From: Cyanobium sp. FGCU6
Lineage (GTDB): Bacteria > Cyanobacteriota > Cyanobacteriia > PCC-6307 > Cyanobiaceae
Reading direction: 5' to 3'
Assembly (NCBI GenBank): GCA_024958655.1
Contig: JANWUR010000001.1
Span: 1-64,000, forward strand
Length of the DNA stretch: 64,000 nucleotides
The notes below the pieces were generated by a model. The model searched no databases and had not been told where the DNA came from. It saw only the letters and a list, made by a program, of their open reading frames with translations. The position numbers and the translations under genes were made by a program. Shown piece by piece: positions 1 to 10,180 of this stretch (position 1 is its first letter; every line of letters starts with the position of its first letter).

Positions 1-468
1 ATTCAGGGGTGTCTCTGGAGAGACTGGGGGTGATCTACGCGCAACACGCTCCTAGCCGAAGGCTTCCGCGAAGCGGTAGGAGGCACCGCAGCACATCCGC
101 GAGAGCTTGGTTGGCACCAGCTGGATTGTGGAGCTGGCGGACACCGGCACCCCTGAGAGCAAGCCCTCCATGCCATCCATCTGTTTCTGACCAGCCTGCG
201 CACTACCGCAGAGGCCCTGCTGAAGCTGGTGCGGGACCGCTGGCGCATTGAGTGCTGGCATGGGATTACAGGCACCCAGCTCCACGAGGACACCCATCGC
301 TACCGGGGCAATGGCGCTGGTGCGTTGGCCAGCCTGCGTATGGCAGCGCTCAACCTGCTGCGGCTGGCTGGGTTTCAGTCGATCCGCGCCGCGATGCAGG
401 CGGTGATGCACGACATCACGGCGCTGCTGGCGATGGCGATGCGTCAGCCGAGGCACAAGCAATGCTGA
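1..468 (+). pseudogene. ISAs1-family transposase remnant (C-terminal part, frameshifted)
   Basis: The in-frame stretch from about 166 to 468 reads as the C-terminal end of an ISAs1-type DDE transposase: LVRDRWRIE, then TQLHEDTHRY, then LNLLRLAGFQSIR and a final HDITALLAMAMRQP segment. Upstream homology-like sequence (SWIVELADTGTPESKP, about 120-165) lies in another frame, so a frameshift separates the two parts. Stops interrupt the earlier region, and a 25-nt palindromic repeat sits at 53-77. The 5' part is cut by the window edge or lost. It cannot encode an active transposase. Family assignment is from recalled motifs. The right end of the element may lie near 486, where CAGCCCTG resembles an inverted CAGGG terminus, but I could not confirm terminal repeats. 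Confidence 0.7.
53..77. repeat. Palindromic mini-repeat, copy A
   Basis: TAGCC-GAA-GGCTTCCGCGAAGCGGT. It contains two nested inverted repeats, AGCC/GGCT and GCTTC/GAAGC, so it can fold as a small double hairpin. It is identical to copy B at 1969-1993 except for the three-base spacer. It lies in the broken 5' part of the ISAs1-type remnant. Confidence 0.8.
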
Positions 469-505
469 AACTTTAATCAGCCCTGAGGTGTGTAGGGCGT
501 ACTCC

Positions 506-519
506 CGCGTTCGAACGCG
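506..519. repeat. 14-bp perfect palindrome
   Basis: CGCGTTCGAACGCG reads the same on both strands. It lies between the transposase remnant and the downstream end of the PEP-CTERM-like gene. There is no T-run, so it is unlikely to be a classical terminator. It could be an operator-like site or chance. Confidence 0.4.
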
Positions 520-564
520 CAGATTAGAAACGGACACCCCGGAAACTGAGACATCACCAGGTCT

Positions 565-1389
565 TTACGTTGTGATCTGATGGTTGGAAGTGGCCGAGGC
601 GATCACTCGTCGCCTGAGGCGCCTGCTGCTATGAAGCAGGGCAGCAGCACCGGCAAGGGGGAGTGGACCAGGCACCGAGGATGTGGGAGACGGTGGACCA
701 GCAGGCGTGAAGGTCACCAATCCTCCATACTGGCCCCCACCATTCAGCGTGTACATCTGGAAGCCAACGTCTCCGAAAGGAGCATCGGTAGTGGAGGGGT
801 CGGTGATCAGGAGAAAATTGCAATAACCTGCGGGATCAGGAAAAATGTCGCAAGTAGTTCCCCAGCCTCCCTGACCAATTAACTCGGTTGAAAAATCAAA
901 ATCAATCAAACCATTATTATTTTGCCATTCGAGTCCAATGTAGTCGCTAAGGTCAAAAGTGCCAGTACCGGCACCGCTTCCGGGCACTGTGATCGACAAG
1001 GCGTGCACCCAAGCAGGCATGCTTGGCGGCGTTGTGCTGTAGGGCAGTGGGGAGATTGCTGGAAGAGCCGGATCTAAGAGATCGAGATCAAGAGTGATCA
1101 CTCCGGAAATCTGAAGTGGGCTCGAGTAGGAATTCCACTGAAGGTTGAAATTCTGCAGGTTTTGGGCTGCCGCCGCTGGCTGGACGCTCGCACCAGCGAG
1201 CCCGAGCAGCATAAGAGAAGCTGATGGGGCGAAAGGGATGGCACGAACGCGAAACTTCAGGCGATGCAGAGCTCTGGCAAAATGAGATCGTGGTCTGAGA
1301 TTCATTGCTTGTCCGCTTGCCAGGAGGAACTGCTTGGCAAGAACTGAAAAAACGTAAGCTACTGGCCTGGCAATCGCGAAAGATTTCAT
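565..1389 (-). CDS. Secreted protein with PEP-CTERM-like C-terminal sorting signal
   Basis: 274 aa. The C-terminus carries a proline motif (VPGPLPL), a short hydrophobic stretch (AGAAALL) and an arginine cluster (SRRLRRRV). This is the tripartite layout of PEP-CTERM-type sorting signals as seen in cyanobacteria. A hydrophobic segment ending in ASVQPAAAA (about residues 57-76) looks like a signal peptide. The middle is rich in Asn, Gly, Thr and Tyr and has no domain I recognise. The start at 1389 has GGAG 11 nt upstream; ATG at 1305 is the alternative. GC is clearly lower than in core genes and it sits between two IS remnants, suggesting acquisition by transfer. Proteins of this type are thought to be exported and processed by an exosortase, but none is visible in the window. 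Specific function unknown. Confidence 0.65.
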   Translation of the reverse strand: MKSFAIARPVAYVFSVLAKQFLLASGQAMNLRPRSHFARALHRLKFRVRAIPFAPSASLMLLGLAGASVQPAAAAQNLQNFNLQWNSYSSPLQISGVITLDLDLLDPALPAISPLPYSTTPPSMPAWVHALSITVPGSGAGTGTFDLSDYIGLEWQNNNGLIDFDFSTELIGQGGWGTTCDIFPDPAGYCNFLLITDPSTTDAPFGDVGFQMYTLNGGGQYGGLVTFTPAGPPSPTSSVPGPLPLAGAAALLHSSRRLRRRVIASATSNHQITT

Positions 1390-1496
1390 TGATTTTAAAA
1401 CTCCAATGAGTTGTTTTGAACGCTACTATCATGCTAGTAGGGTTTGTCACGGGTGTCAATCCGGCACTTGATGACCCAGCTTGCTCCGCGATCGCT

Positions 1497-1542
1497 GAAC
1501 CATGTCTTGACTGGTACATAGATACCAGTCAAGACATGGTTC
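1497..1542. repeat. 19-bp perfect inverted repeat over the transposase start codon
   Basis: Arms 1497-1515 and 1524-1542 are perfectly complementary around an 8-nt spacer. The right arm contains the ATG of the IS1595-type transposase at 1536. A transcript entering from outside the element would fold this hairpin and hide the start codon, which is a known way for insertion sequences to limit transposase expression. The structure is seen; the regulatory role is inferred. Confidence 0.75.
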
Positions 1543-2512
1543 GCAACGCAATCCAGTTCCAGAAAGGCCTCTCCCTGCGTGAGTTCCTGCGGCGCTACGG
1601 CACTGAGGAGCAATGTGAGGCGGCTTTGGAGAAGATGCGCTGGCCTGATGGGTTCCGCTGCCCACGCTGCGATGGTCATGAACATGGGCTCGTTTACGGC
1701 CGGCGACTCAAGCGTTATCAGTGCCGCACCTGCGGCCATCAAGCCACCCTTACAGCCGGCACGATCATGCAGGCTACCAAATTACCGCTCACCACTTGGT
1801 CCCAGGCTTTTTACCTAATCGGACAAGCCAAAAACGGCATCTCTTCTCTCGAGCTCAGCCGCCATCTGGACGTGACGTACGACACGGTCTGGTTGTTGCA
1901 CAACATGATTCTGAGGGCTATGACCGAGCGAGACGATGCCTATGTGATGCGGGGAAAGATCCAGATCGTAGCCTCTGGCTTCCGCGAAGCGGTTGATGCG
2001 TACCTCGGCGGAGAACGCCCGGGCGGCAAGGCAGGTCGCGGATCGGAGAACAAGATTCCCATCATTGCACCCCTTTCCCTGAACGAGGCAGGTCACCCGA
2101 CCCACGCCAAAATTACGCCGGTAGTTGGGTTCAGTTCCGAGGCGATCCTCGCGTGGGCAAAGGAGAACCTGGCTCCCGGTAGTGCCGTGCTCTCCGATGG
2201 TCTCGCCTGCTTCCGTTCTGACACCATGGCAGGCTGCAGCCACGAGGCTATCGTCACCGGCGGGAAGCACCCCAACGCTCCACCTCAGTTCCGCTGGATC
2301 AGCATTGTGTTGGGTAACCTCAAGACAAGCCTCAGTGGCACCTTTCACGCCTTCAGCTTTGAAAAGTACGCCAGGCGAAACCTTGGGGATTACTGCTCCG
2401 CTTCAACCGGCGCTGTTCGTTGGCGGCCATGACCGAATGGATCGCCAATGCGATCTGCTGCTGTATGCCTTTCACGGAATTGGGCCTTAGGCTGTTGAAT
2501 TTTTGTGGGTAA
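1536..2512 (+). pseudogene. IS1595-family (ISXO2-like) transposase, broken
   Basis: The N-terminus (MVRNAIQFQKGLSLREFL) and zinc ribbon (CPRC at about 1659 and CRTC at about 1722) are typical of IS1595-type transposases. The body continues through DAYLGGERPGGKAGRGSENK, SDGLACF and LGNLKTSLSG. Two lesions are visible. First, a 25-nt palindromic repeat at 1969-1993 adds VASGFREA in frame at the segment where relatives read QIDDAYLGG, displacing the first, probably catalytic, Asp. Second, a one-base deletion near 2397 (TACTGCTCCGC where YCFRFN is expected) shifts the frame and stops the protein at 2432. The true C-terminus (FNRRC to MPFTELGLRL) continues in another frame to TAA at 2510-2512. An upstream ATG at 1416 is in frame, but the family start is 1536. 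Confidence 0.8.
1969..1993. repeat. Palindromic mini-repeat, copy B, inside the transposase
   Basis: TAGCC-TCT-GGCTTCCGCGAAGCGGT matches copy A at 53-77 outside the 3-nt spacer. Here it is read in frame as part of VASGFREAV. The flanking protein sequence matches the IS1595 family on both sides, so the repeat looks like an insertion into a pre-existing gene. Confidence 0.8.
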
Positions 2513-2713
2513 TCAATGCGGCGTGCTGTGCTCGTGGCTACCCTTTTCAAGACTCCGCCGGCACGCATGCCTGGTGGGGCTCGTGTGCGTTGGACCCCGG
2601 CTGCCGGTTCCCGCAGGGGATTCCGGAGGTATCTGCGGATGAAGGACCTTGCCGTTTTGCCAATCCATCGGCGCCCTTCTAACCTTGGGCGGCACAATTC
2701 AACAGCGTTACCA

Positions 2714-3013
2714 ATGGCTGCTCATTCCCTCACAGTTGATGAGATCGCAAAGTTGGGCGAACACCTGCCTGCCTGGAGTATGGTGAATGGCAAATTATAT
2801 CGGCAACTGCTTTTCGTTGATTTTGCTGAAGCCTTTGCCTTCATGGTTCGCGTGGCCTTGATCGCCGAAGCCCTTGGTCATCATCCTGAGTGGAGCAACG
2901 TGTGGAATCGAGTGACGATTGAACTCACGACCCATGACAGCGGAGGTCTCTCCAATCTCGATCTGGAACTGGCACGGCGGATCGATAGGCTTCTCCACTC
3001 CAAGACCACCTGA
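2714..3013 (+). CDS. Pterin-4a-carbinolamine dehydratase family protein
   Basis: 99 aa, the normal length for the PCD/DCoH family. The enzyme dehydrates 4a-hydroxytetrahydropterin to recycle pterin cofactor. The sequence opens with a typical N-terminal helix (LTVDEIAKLGEHLPAWSM), then KLYRQLLFVDFAEAFAFM, the conserved EALGHHPEWSNVWNRV segment with its paired histidines, and LTTHDSGGLSNLDLELARRID. The open frame extends upstream to 2516, but nothing there resembles the family, so the ATG at 2714 is preferred. It lies just downstream of the broken IS1595 element. In cyanobacteria without phenylalanine hydroxylase the role of this family is unclear. Confidence 0.88.
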   Translation: MAAHSLTVDEIAKLGEHLPAWSMVNGKLYRQLLFVDFAEAFAFMVRVALIAEALGHHPEWSNVWNRVTIELTTHDSGGLSNLDLELARRIDRLLHSKTT

Positions 3014-3459
3014 TAAATGAACGAGGGTGCGAGTAAGCCAGGCAGCATGGATAACTCTTCACTGCTGCTATTGAGCAGTGTTGCCCCCTCTCCCGCAGCA
3101 CGTCTTGGGGGAGATTATCGCAGCTGAATGGATCAGATTCTGCTGGCATGAACTCCGAGCTCATGGGGTCTATTCTTGACTTCCCTCAGTTGGATGTTTA
3201 CGGGTCCTCTCACCGGGGGTTGGCGGGTTTGTCGGGGAGGAGGGTGACCACGAGCAAGCCCGTTGGTGTTGCTCCACTTTCATGTCCCCAGATCGTCAGA
3301 GCTTCGGCTTCTGGGGGCCAAGTGTTCCGATCGTGTCCATCGGTCTAGGAAGCGATGGCTCATGCGTTGTCGTCGAGCGCAGGAGGCCGGTGCCGTCCGG
3401 CGCAGTCTGTCCCCTGGAGACACTGGACCTAGTGTCAACTGCACGCAGCCAACTTCTCC
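3014..3459. other. 446-bp intergenic region
   Basis: No convincing gene. A 7-bp hairpin (CACTGCT, 7-nt loop, AGCAGTG) at 3060-3080 lies 47 nt downstream of the dehydratase stop and might be a weak terminator, though it lacks a T-run. A 66-codon frame at 3148-3348 shows no family features. The rest presumably holds the promoter of the Coq4-like gene; I could not identify its elements. Confidence 0.5.
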
Positions 3460-4233
3460 ATGGGCTTCCAGTACCTCGATCGCATCGCCACCGAGGACAA
3501 CCTGCGCTCCTTCCTCGAGCTGGCCGATCTGGCGGCAGGAGCCGGTGCCTCGGCCAACAACGTGTTCCTGCTCTCGCATCGCCTGCGCCAGTCGAATCCG
3601 ATGCAGGTGTGCCAACGCCTGCTGCAGCGGGATCCGGATTGCCGGGCTCTGATTGAGGAGCGCCGCCTCAGCGGTCCCTACGACCCGGAGGCTCTGCTGG
3701 CCCTGCCGAAGGGCAGCCTCGGCCACACCTATGCCACGGTGCTGAAGACGATGGGCTACGACATCAACTTCTTCCCGAAGCCCGATTTCTACGCAAACCT
3801 GGAGACCGACGCGGATTACATCAACTACCGCGTGTATGCCACCCACGACCTCCATCACATCCTCACCGGCTTCAGCCTCGATAACTTCGGCGAGCTCGGT
3901 GTGATCAGCGTCAGCGTGGCCCAGTTCGCCCATCCCGGCCTGGCCTTCACCGATCTGATGGCCCTGCTGCTGAGCTGGTTCCGCAACGACACGCCGATCG
4001 ATGAGCATGAGTCGGTTCGCGACCAGGCCCGTACCGCCGGTTATGCCCTGGGGATGATCAGCAAGGGCCTGAACATGGGCGCTGCGGCCCATCCCCTGTT
4101 TCCGGTGATCTGGGAGGAGCGGATGGCGCAGAATCTCGACGACCTGCGCGCCGACCTGGCGATCGTGCCGGTGCGCGAGGGCCCCTGGAGCTGGCATGCC
4201 GATCCCAGGCTCAGCGCGGCGCTGGCGGCCTGA
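3460..4233 (+). CDS. Coq4 family protein
   Basis: 257 aa. Coq4 proteins organise or act in ubiquinone synthesis in other bacteria and mitochondria and carry a metal motif HDxxH(x)nE. Here it is HDLHHILTGFSLDNFGELG (about residues 129-147), in a good match. The surrounding helical segments (YATVLKTMGYDINFF before it, QFAHPGLAFTDLMALLL after it) also fit the family. Cyanobacteria make plastoquinone, not ubiquinone, so the substrate is not obvious. It converges on clpB across a bidirectional-looking terminator. Family is fairly sure; role in this organism unknown. Confidence 0.75.
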   Translation: MGFQYLDRIATEDNLRSFLELADLAAGAGASANNVFLLSHRLRQSNPMQVCQRLLQRDPDCRALIEERRLSGPYDPEALLALPKGSLGHTYATVLKTMGYDINFFPKPDFYANLETDADYINYRVYATHDLHHILTGFSLDNFGELGVISVSVAQFAHPGLAFTDLMALLLSWFRNDTPIDEHESVRDQARTAGYALGMISKGLNMGAAAHPLFPVIWEERMAQNLDDLRADLAIVPVREGPWSWHADPRLSAALAA

Positions 4234-4242
4234 GCACCAAGG

Positions 4243-4275
4243 AAAAAACCCCGACCCGCAGGGACGGGGCGGGGT
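4243..4275 (-). terminator. Rho-independent terminator of clpB
   Basis: ACCCCG (4248-4253) pairs with CGGGGT (4270-4275), extended inward by CCC/GGG. On the minus strand the hairpin is followed by six T residues (4243-4248), 21 nt past the clpB stop. It may also limit read-through from the convergent Coq4-like gene. Confidence 0.75.
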
Positions 4276-4295
4276 CTGGGTGTCGAGCGGCGTTC

Positions 4296-6914
<2,619 letters not shown>

Positions 6915-7140
6915 GGGCGATACCTCCTCTCGGAAGCGCTGATCAGGGGGTTGAGAGCACCGTATGGAGCCCGGCGGTCAGGGGCCCAGCGGGGCGACCG
7001 AACCGGCAGGGTCGGTCCTCCTCCCTCAGGATGGGGACGCCGAACCTGATTGGCGAGGGAACCGTCCAAATCGCCGCAGTCCGCGGCAGCGGCGGCCGCC
7101 TGTGATCGTCGCTACCAAGGGGTTCCCGCTGGAGTTCGTG

Positions 7141-7902
7141 ATGTTCCCCCTGCCTCCTCTGCCAGGCCGCCGCCCTTGCGCAGGCTGGCGTCGTCCGCTT
7201 GCCGCCCTGCTGGCCGCGGTTCTGCTGACGCCCCTTGTGCCTGTCCCCGCCAGTGCCCGTGGCGGCGGTGGGGGTGGCGGGGGATTCGGCGGCCGGGGGG
7301 GGTTCGACGGAGGCGGCCACTACAACTTCGGCGGCGGCGCCTACCACTCCGGCACAGATGGCTGGCGTCAGGGCTACGACGGTTATCACCCCGCCTACGG
7401 GCCGGATGCGCGGCCGAGCTGGAACAACGACACGTTCAACCGCAACACGAACGTGAATGTGAATAATAACTTCTATAACCGCGATTACCACGGCTGGAAC
7501 GGCACCTGGGCCAACGGCGGCTACTGGGGCAGCCGTCCCTGGAATGCCGGCTGGTATCGCTGGGCACCTTCATCGTGGGGCTGGTGGGGTGGCAGCGCCG
7601 CCGCCTGGGGTGTGGCGGGCCTGGCCACCGGTGTGGCGATCACCTCGCTGGTGAACCAGGCGGCCGCAAGTCAGTCGACGGTGATCGTGGTGCCGCAGAC
7701 CACTTACCAGCTCAACTACGGGTCGGTGGAGTCGGTGGGAACGGCAGGCGTGAGCTTCAACTACAGCCTCGGCGGCGGCGAGAACCTGATCGGGGCGGCC
7801 AACTGCCAGGCCGGTCTGCTCAACGGCCAGGTGCCTGCCAGCGCGGCTCAGGCCCAGTTGCTCAATGCCGTGTGTCAGGTGGCCTACGGACCGGGCCTGT
7901 AG
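7141..7902 (+). CDS. Glycine-rich secreted or surface protein, unknown function
   Basis: 253 aa from the ATG at 7141. Residues about 16-39 (a basic stretch followed by LAALLAAVLLTPLVPVPASA) form a good signal peptide. After it come a run of glycines, repeated Gly/Tyr/His motifs, and an Asn-rich stretch (NTNVNVNNNFYN), then aromatic Trp/Gly segments. A small Ala/Val segment (WGVAGLATGVAITSLVNQAAA) could be a membrane-interacting helix. The C-terminal 80 residues look folded (YQLNYGSVESVGTAGVSFNY). I do not recognise a domain. The composition suggests an extracellular structural or adhesive protein. The start upstream at 6964 is not supported by family or signal sequence. Confidence 0.65.
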   Translation: MFPLPPLPGRRPCAGWRRPLAALLAAVLLTPLVPVPASARGGGGGGGGFGGRGGFDGGGHYNFGGGAYHSGTDGWRQGYDGYHPAYGPDARPSWNNDTFNRNTNVNVNNNFYNRDYHGWNGTWANGGYWGSRPWNAGWYRWAPSSWGWWGGSAAAWGVAGLATGVAITSLVNQAAASQSTVIVVPQTTYQLNYGSVESVGTAGVSFNYSLGGGENLIGAANCQAGLLNGQVPASAAQAQLLNAVCQVAYGPGL

Positions 7903-8279
7903 AGCTTGGGGTCTGGAGGGAGATCGAAGGCGCCGCCCTTGGTGCACAGCTTCACCGGACAGCCGTCAGGGCCATAGAGGGCATCGGCCGGCGACAGGCA
8001 GCCGCGCCTGTTCTTGCGGGCCACCTGCGAGGGGTGGATGCGCAGCGGCTGCAGGGCCGGCAGATCGGCGGGCACAACCAGGGGGCAGGGCTGCGGCGGC
8101 AACCGGTCGGTGGGGATGCTCTCCGGCTGGTTGGGGGAGGCTCGCTGGGCCAGGGCCCCTCCATGGTCTGGGCCGCTCAGCACCAGAGCGAGGGCGGCGA
8201 GGTGCACAACCCCCAGGGGCCGATCCCTCCGGCTCGGGGCCTGACGGCGGAACACCGGCCAGCGGAACCGGATCGCCAT
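7884..8279 (-). CDS. Small secreted cysteine-containing protein, unknown
   Basis: 131 aa from the ATG at 8279. A basic N-terminus and the hydrophobic stretch VVHLAALALVLSG suggest a signal peptide. The C-terminal segment with RKNRRGCLSPADALYGPDGCPVKLC has three close cysteines and resembles a small picocyanobacterial protein that I recall but cannot name. Its last 19 bases overlap the end of the convergent glycine-rich gene. Moderately supported as a gene because of the signal peptide and the compact Cys-containing tail. Confidence 0.5.
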   Translation of the reverse strand: MAIRFRWPVFRRQAPSRRDRPLGVVHLAALALVLSGPDHGGALAQRASPNQPESIPTDRLPPQPCPLVVPADLPALQPLRIHPSQVARKNRRGCLSPADALYGPDGCPVKLCTKGGAFDLPPDPKLYRPGP

Positions 8280-8377
8280 GATGGGCGGGCAGCTGGATTC
8301 CAGTCTGGTGGCGGGAACGGCCATCGCCCGGAAACGCCCTGAGGCCAGCCGCCCTTTCCGTCCTCAAGCGTTGTGCA

Positions 8378-8602
8378 TTGACCGATTCCTCCCCCGATCC
8401 TGATCTCTGCCGGCGCCTGGCGGCGGAGTCGCGCAGCTTCGATGTCACCGCCGCCGATGCGGAGCGCAACTGCTGGATGGTCGTTCACCGGCACGTGCAC
8501 GGTGTGCTGCCTTCGGAGTACGACATCCGCGACGTGCCCGAACCGCTCTACCTGGCGGTGCTGGCGGAGCGCCGCGCCCTCGATCTCGATGCCTCCCCCT
8601 GA
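8378..8602 (+). CDS. Small conserved-looking protein (74 aa), unknown
   Basis: 74 aa, with a TTG start at 8378; no ATG or GTG is available in frame upstream. It has an acidic, soluble sequence (CRRLAAESRSFDVTAADAERNCWMVVHRHVHGVLPSEYD), not low complexity. Such short proteins are common in picocyanobacteria. Divergent from the secreted protein at 7884-8279 with about 100 bp between. Function unknown. Confidence 0.5.
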   Translation: MTDSSPDPDLCRRLAAESRSFDVTAADAERNCWMVVHRHVHGVLPSEYDIRDVPEPLYLAVLAERRALDLDASP

Positions 8603-8617
8603 GCGGGAGCCGCCATG

Positions 8618-8641
8618 AAAAAAGCCCCGGTTTCCCGGGGC
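8618..8641 (-). terminator. Rho-independent terminator of petJ
   Basis: GCCCCGG (8624-8630), loop TTTC, CCGGGGC (8635-8641), followed on the minus strand by six T residues (8618-8623). It is 23 nt past the petJ stop. Confidence 0.85.
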
Positions 8642-8663
8642 CTTAGGTTGATGGGGTGCTGGA

Positions 8664-9005
8664 TCAGGCCCAGCCTTTGGAGGCCATGTCCTCGACGTAG
8701 GCAGCGACATCCGCGATATCGGAGGGGCTCAGCTTGCCGCCGAAGGCGGGCATGGCGTTCTTGCCGTTGGTGACCTGGGTCTGGATGGCGGCCTCATGGC
8801 CGGCGGAGTAGTTCGCCAGATAAGCCTCCAGAGCATCCTGCTTGAGGGTGCGCTCGGCGTTCACCACATTGCCGCCGCCCATGTGGCAGGCGGCGCAGTT
8901 CGCCGAGAAGATCTGGGCGCCGTGGGCGGAGTCGGCAGCGAAGCTCGGAGCGGCACCGAGCACCAGCGCCAGGCAGAGAGCGAACAGGGAAAGAAGACGA
9001 CGCAT
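8664..9005 (-). CDS. petJ: Cytochrome c6
   Basis: 113 aa. Soluble class I c-type cytochrome of the thylakoid lumen that carries electrons from cytochrome b6f to photosystem I or the terminal oxidase, replacing plastocyanin. Signal peptide about 1-23 (LFALCLALVLGAAPSFA), heme attachment motif CAACH at 37-41, and the methionine ligand in NAMPAFGG at about residue 85. The mature length of about 90 residues is normal. A strong terminator follows at 8618-8641. Upstream on the same strand, about 150 bp away, is the epimerase-like gene; petJ is probably transcribed alone. Confidence 0.93.
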   Translation of the reverse strand: MRRLLSLFALCLALVLGAAPSFAADSAHGAQIFSANCAACHMGGGNVVNAERTLKQDALEAYLANYSAGHEAAIQTQVTNGKNAMPAFGGKLSPSDIADVAAYVEDMASKGWA

Positions 9006-9157
9006 GGGAGGGTGCGTGAGGGGGTGCCTGAGGGCACAGTCAACGGCACCAAAATAGGGATCGGCCTGTGATCTACGGGAGCCGCCTGGCGGATTCGCAA
9101 CAATTCACGCTCGGACGGATCTGCTGCGGGGACGGATCGGCCGGCCGCTGAGACCCT

Positions 9158-10180
9158 TCAGCTCGGGGGCTCAAGCGGCGGCAGCGGGCCGCGATGCGGC
9201 ACTCCCGCACTTTCGAGCACCGCCTCCAGGGTGGGGGCGACGCTGACCAGCCCGAAGCGCTCGGGTGGGCTGATCGGGTCGTGGACGAAGTGGCGCTGGC
9301 GGATCGAGAACCGATCCCAGGCATTCACCTCGATCCGCAGCAGCTTGATCAGCCCCTCAATCAGCCAGCCGCGCAGGTCGATGCCGAAGGGGGGGCGCCA
9401 GCTGCGCCGCCAGCGACAGAGCCGGGCCACCGTGTCGTTCACCGTGATCGGCGGCTGTCCCAGCACCAGCCGCCGAACCGCCCCCTGCCCCGCTTCCGGG
9501 TTGGGTTGGTGGGGATGGGTGGCCAGGTGGGCGCAGACGATGGCGATGTCCGCCGCATGGATGAAGTGGAAGCTGGCGTCGGCCCGCAGCCACTTCGCCA
9601 GCCACAGCCAGCGCACGGCTTCCCCCAGGCCGGCGGTGAGGTAGCTGGTGGGGTGAGGATCCCCCGGGGTGACGCGGCCGCCGAACACCAGAGTGGGGAA
9701 CACGGCCACGATCCGCTCCGCGAGGGGATGCCGCTCCAGCTGGCGCAGGCATTCGGCCTTGGTGCGGATGTACTCGGTGCCGTAGGCCTCCGCCTCCGGC
9801 AGCAGCTGCAGCCGGCGATCCAGGATGCTGGCCGTAGAGAAGTAGATCACCTGCTCCAGCACGGCCGGATCGGTGAGCCGCAGCATCTCCTTCACCGCCA
9901 CCACGTTCACCTGGTGGGCGCGCTCCGGATCGCCCCAGGCGGTGGCGGTGTGGATGATGCGCTGGGCGCTGGCGATGGCGCCGGCGTGGGGGCCTAGCTG
10001 GCGCAGATCGCCCACCAGCAGCGTGATGCGCGGATCGTCCGCCGGCACCGTCCTGAGCTTGGACGGGTCGCGCAGCAGCAGCAGCAGCTGGGCGTCGCTG
10101 GTGTTGTAGAGCCGTTCGGCGATCGCCTGACCGACGCAGCCGCTGGCCCCGGTGATCAGGATGCGGGCCGGCCGGCTCAA
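9158..10180 (-). CDS. NAD-dependent epimerase/dehydratase (SDR) family protein
   Basis: 340 aa. The N-terminal Rossmann motif [10 protein letters not shown] is followed by the beta-strand/acidic residue pattern ending VGDLRQL. A YxxxK-type pair occurs in YIRTK, after the YFSTASI strand, so this is an extended SDR. C-terminal residues resemble atypical epimerases that act on isoprenoid, carotenoid or sugar substrates; the substrate cannot be told. The likely start is TTG at 10180-10178, which overlaps the hemE stop in the tetranucleotide TTGA, implying translational coupling to hemE. The same frame stays open far into hemE, but that is an artefact. Confidence 0.8.
   Translation of the reverse strand: MSRPARILITGASGCVGQAIAERLYNTSDAQLLLLLRDPSKLRTVPADDPRITLLVGDLRQLGPHAGAIASAQRIIHTATAWGDPERAHQVNVVAVKEMLRLTDPAVLEQVIYFSTASILDRRLQLLPEAEAYGTEYIRTKAECLRQLERHPLAERIVAVFPTLVFGGRVTPGDPHPTSYLTAGLGEAVRWLWLAKWLRADASFHFIHAADIAIVCAHLATHPHQPNPEAGQGAVRRLVLGQPPITVNDTVARLCRWRRSWRPPFGIDLRGWLIEGLIKLLRIEVNAWDRFSIRQRHFVHDPISPPERFGLVSVAPTLEAVLESAGVPHRGPLPPLEPPS

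Noticed and set aside
1440-2520. Terminal inverted repeats of the IS1595 element
   Set aside because: I compared both flanks and saw no convincing matching ends, so element boundaries are not given.
3148-3348. 66-codon frame in the gap before the Coq4-like gene
   Set aside because: No homology features, signal peptide or ribosome site that supports it.
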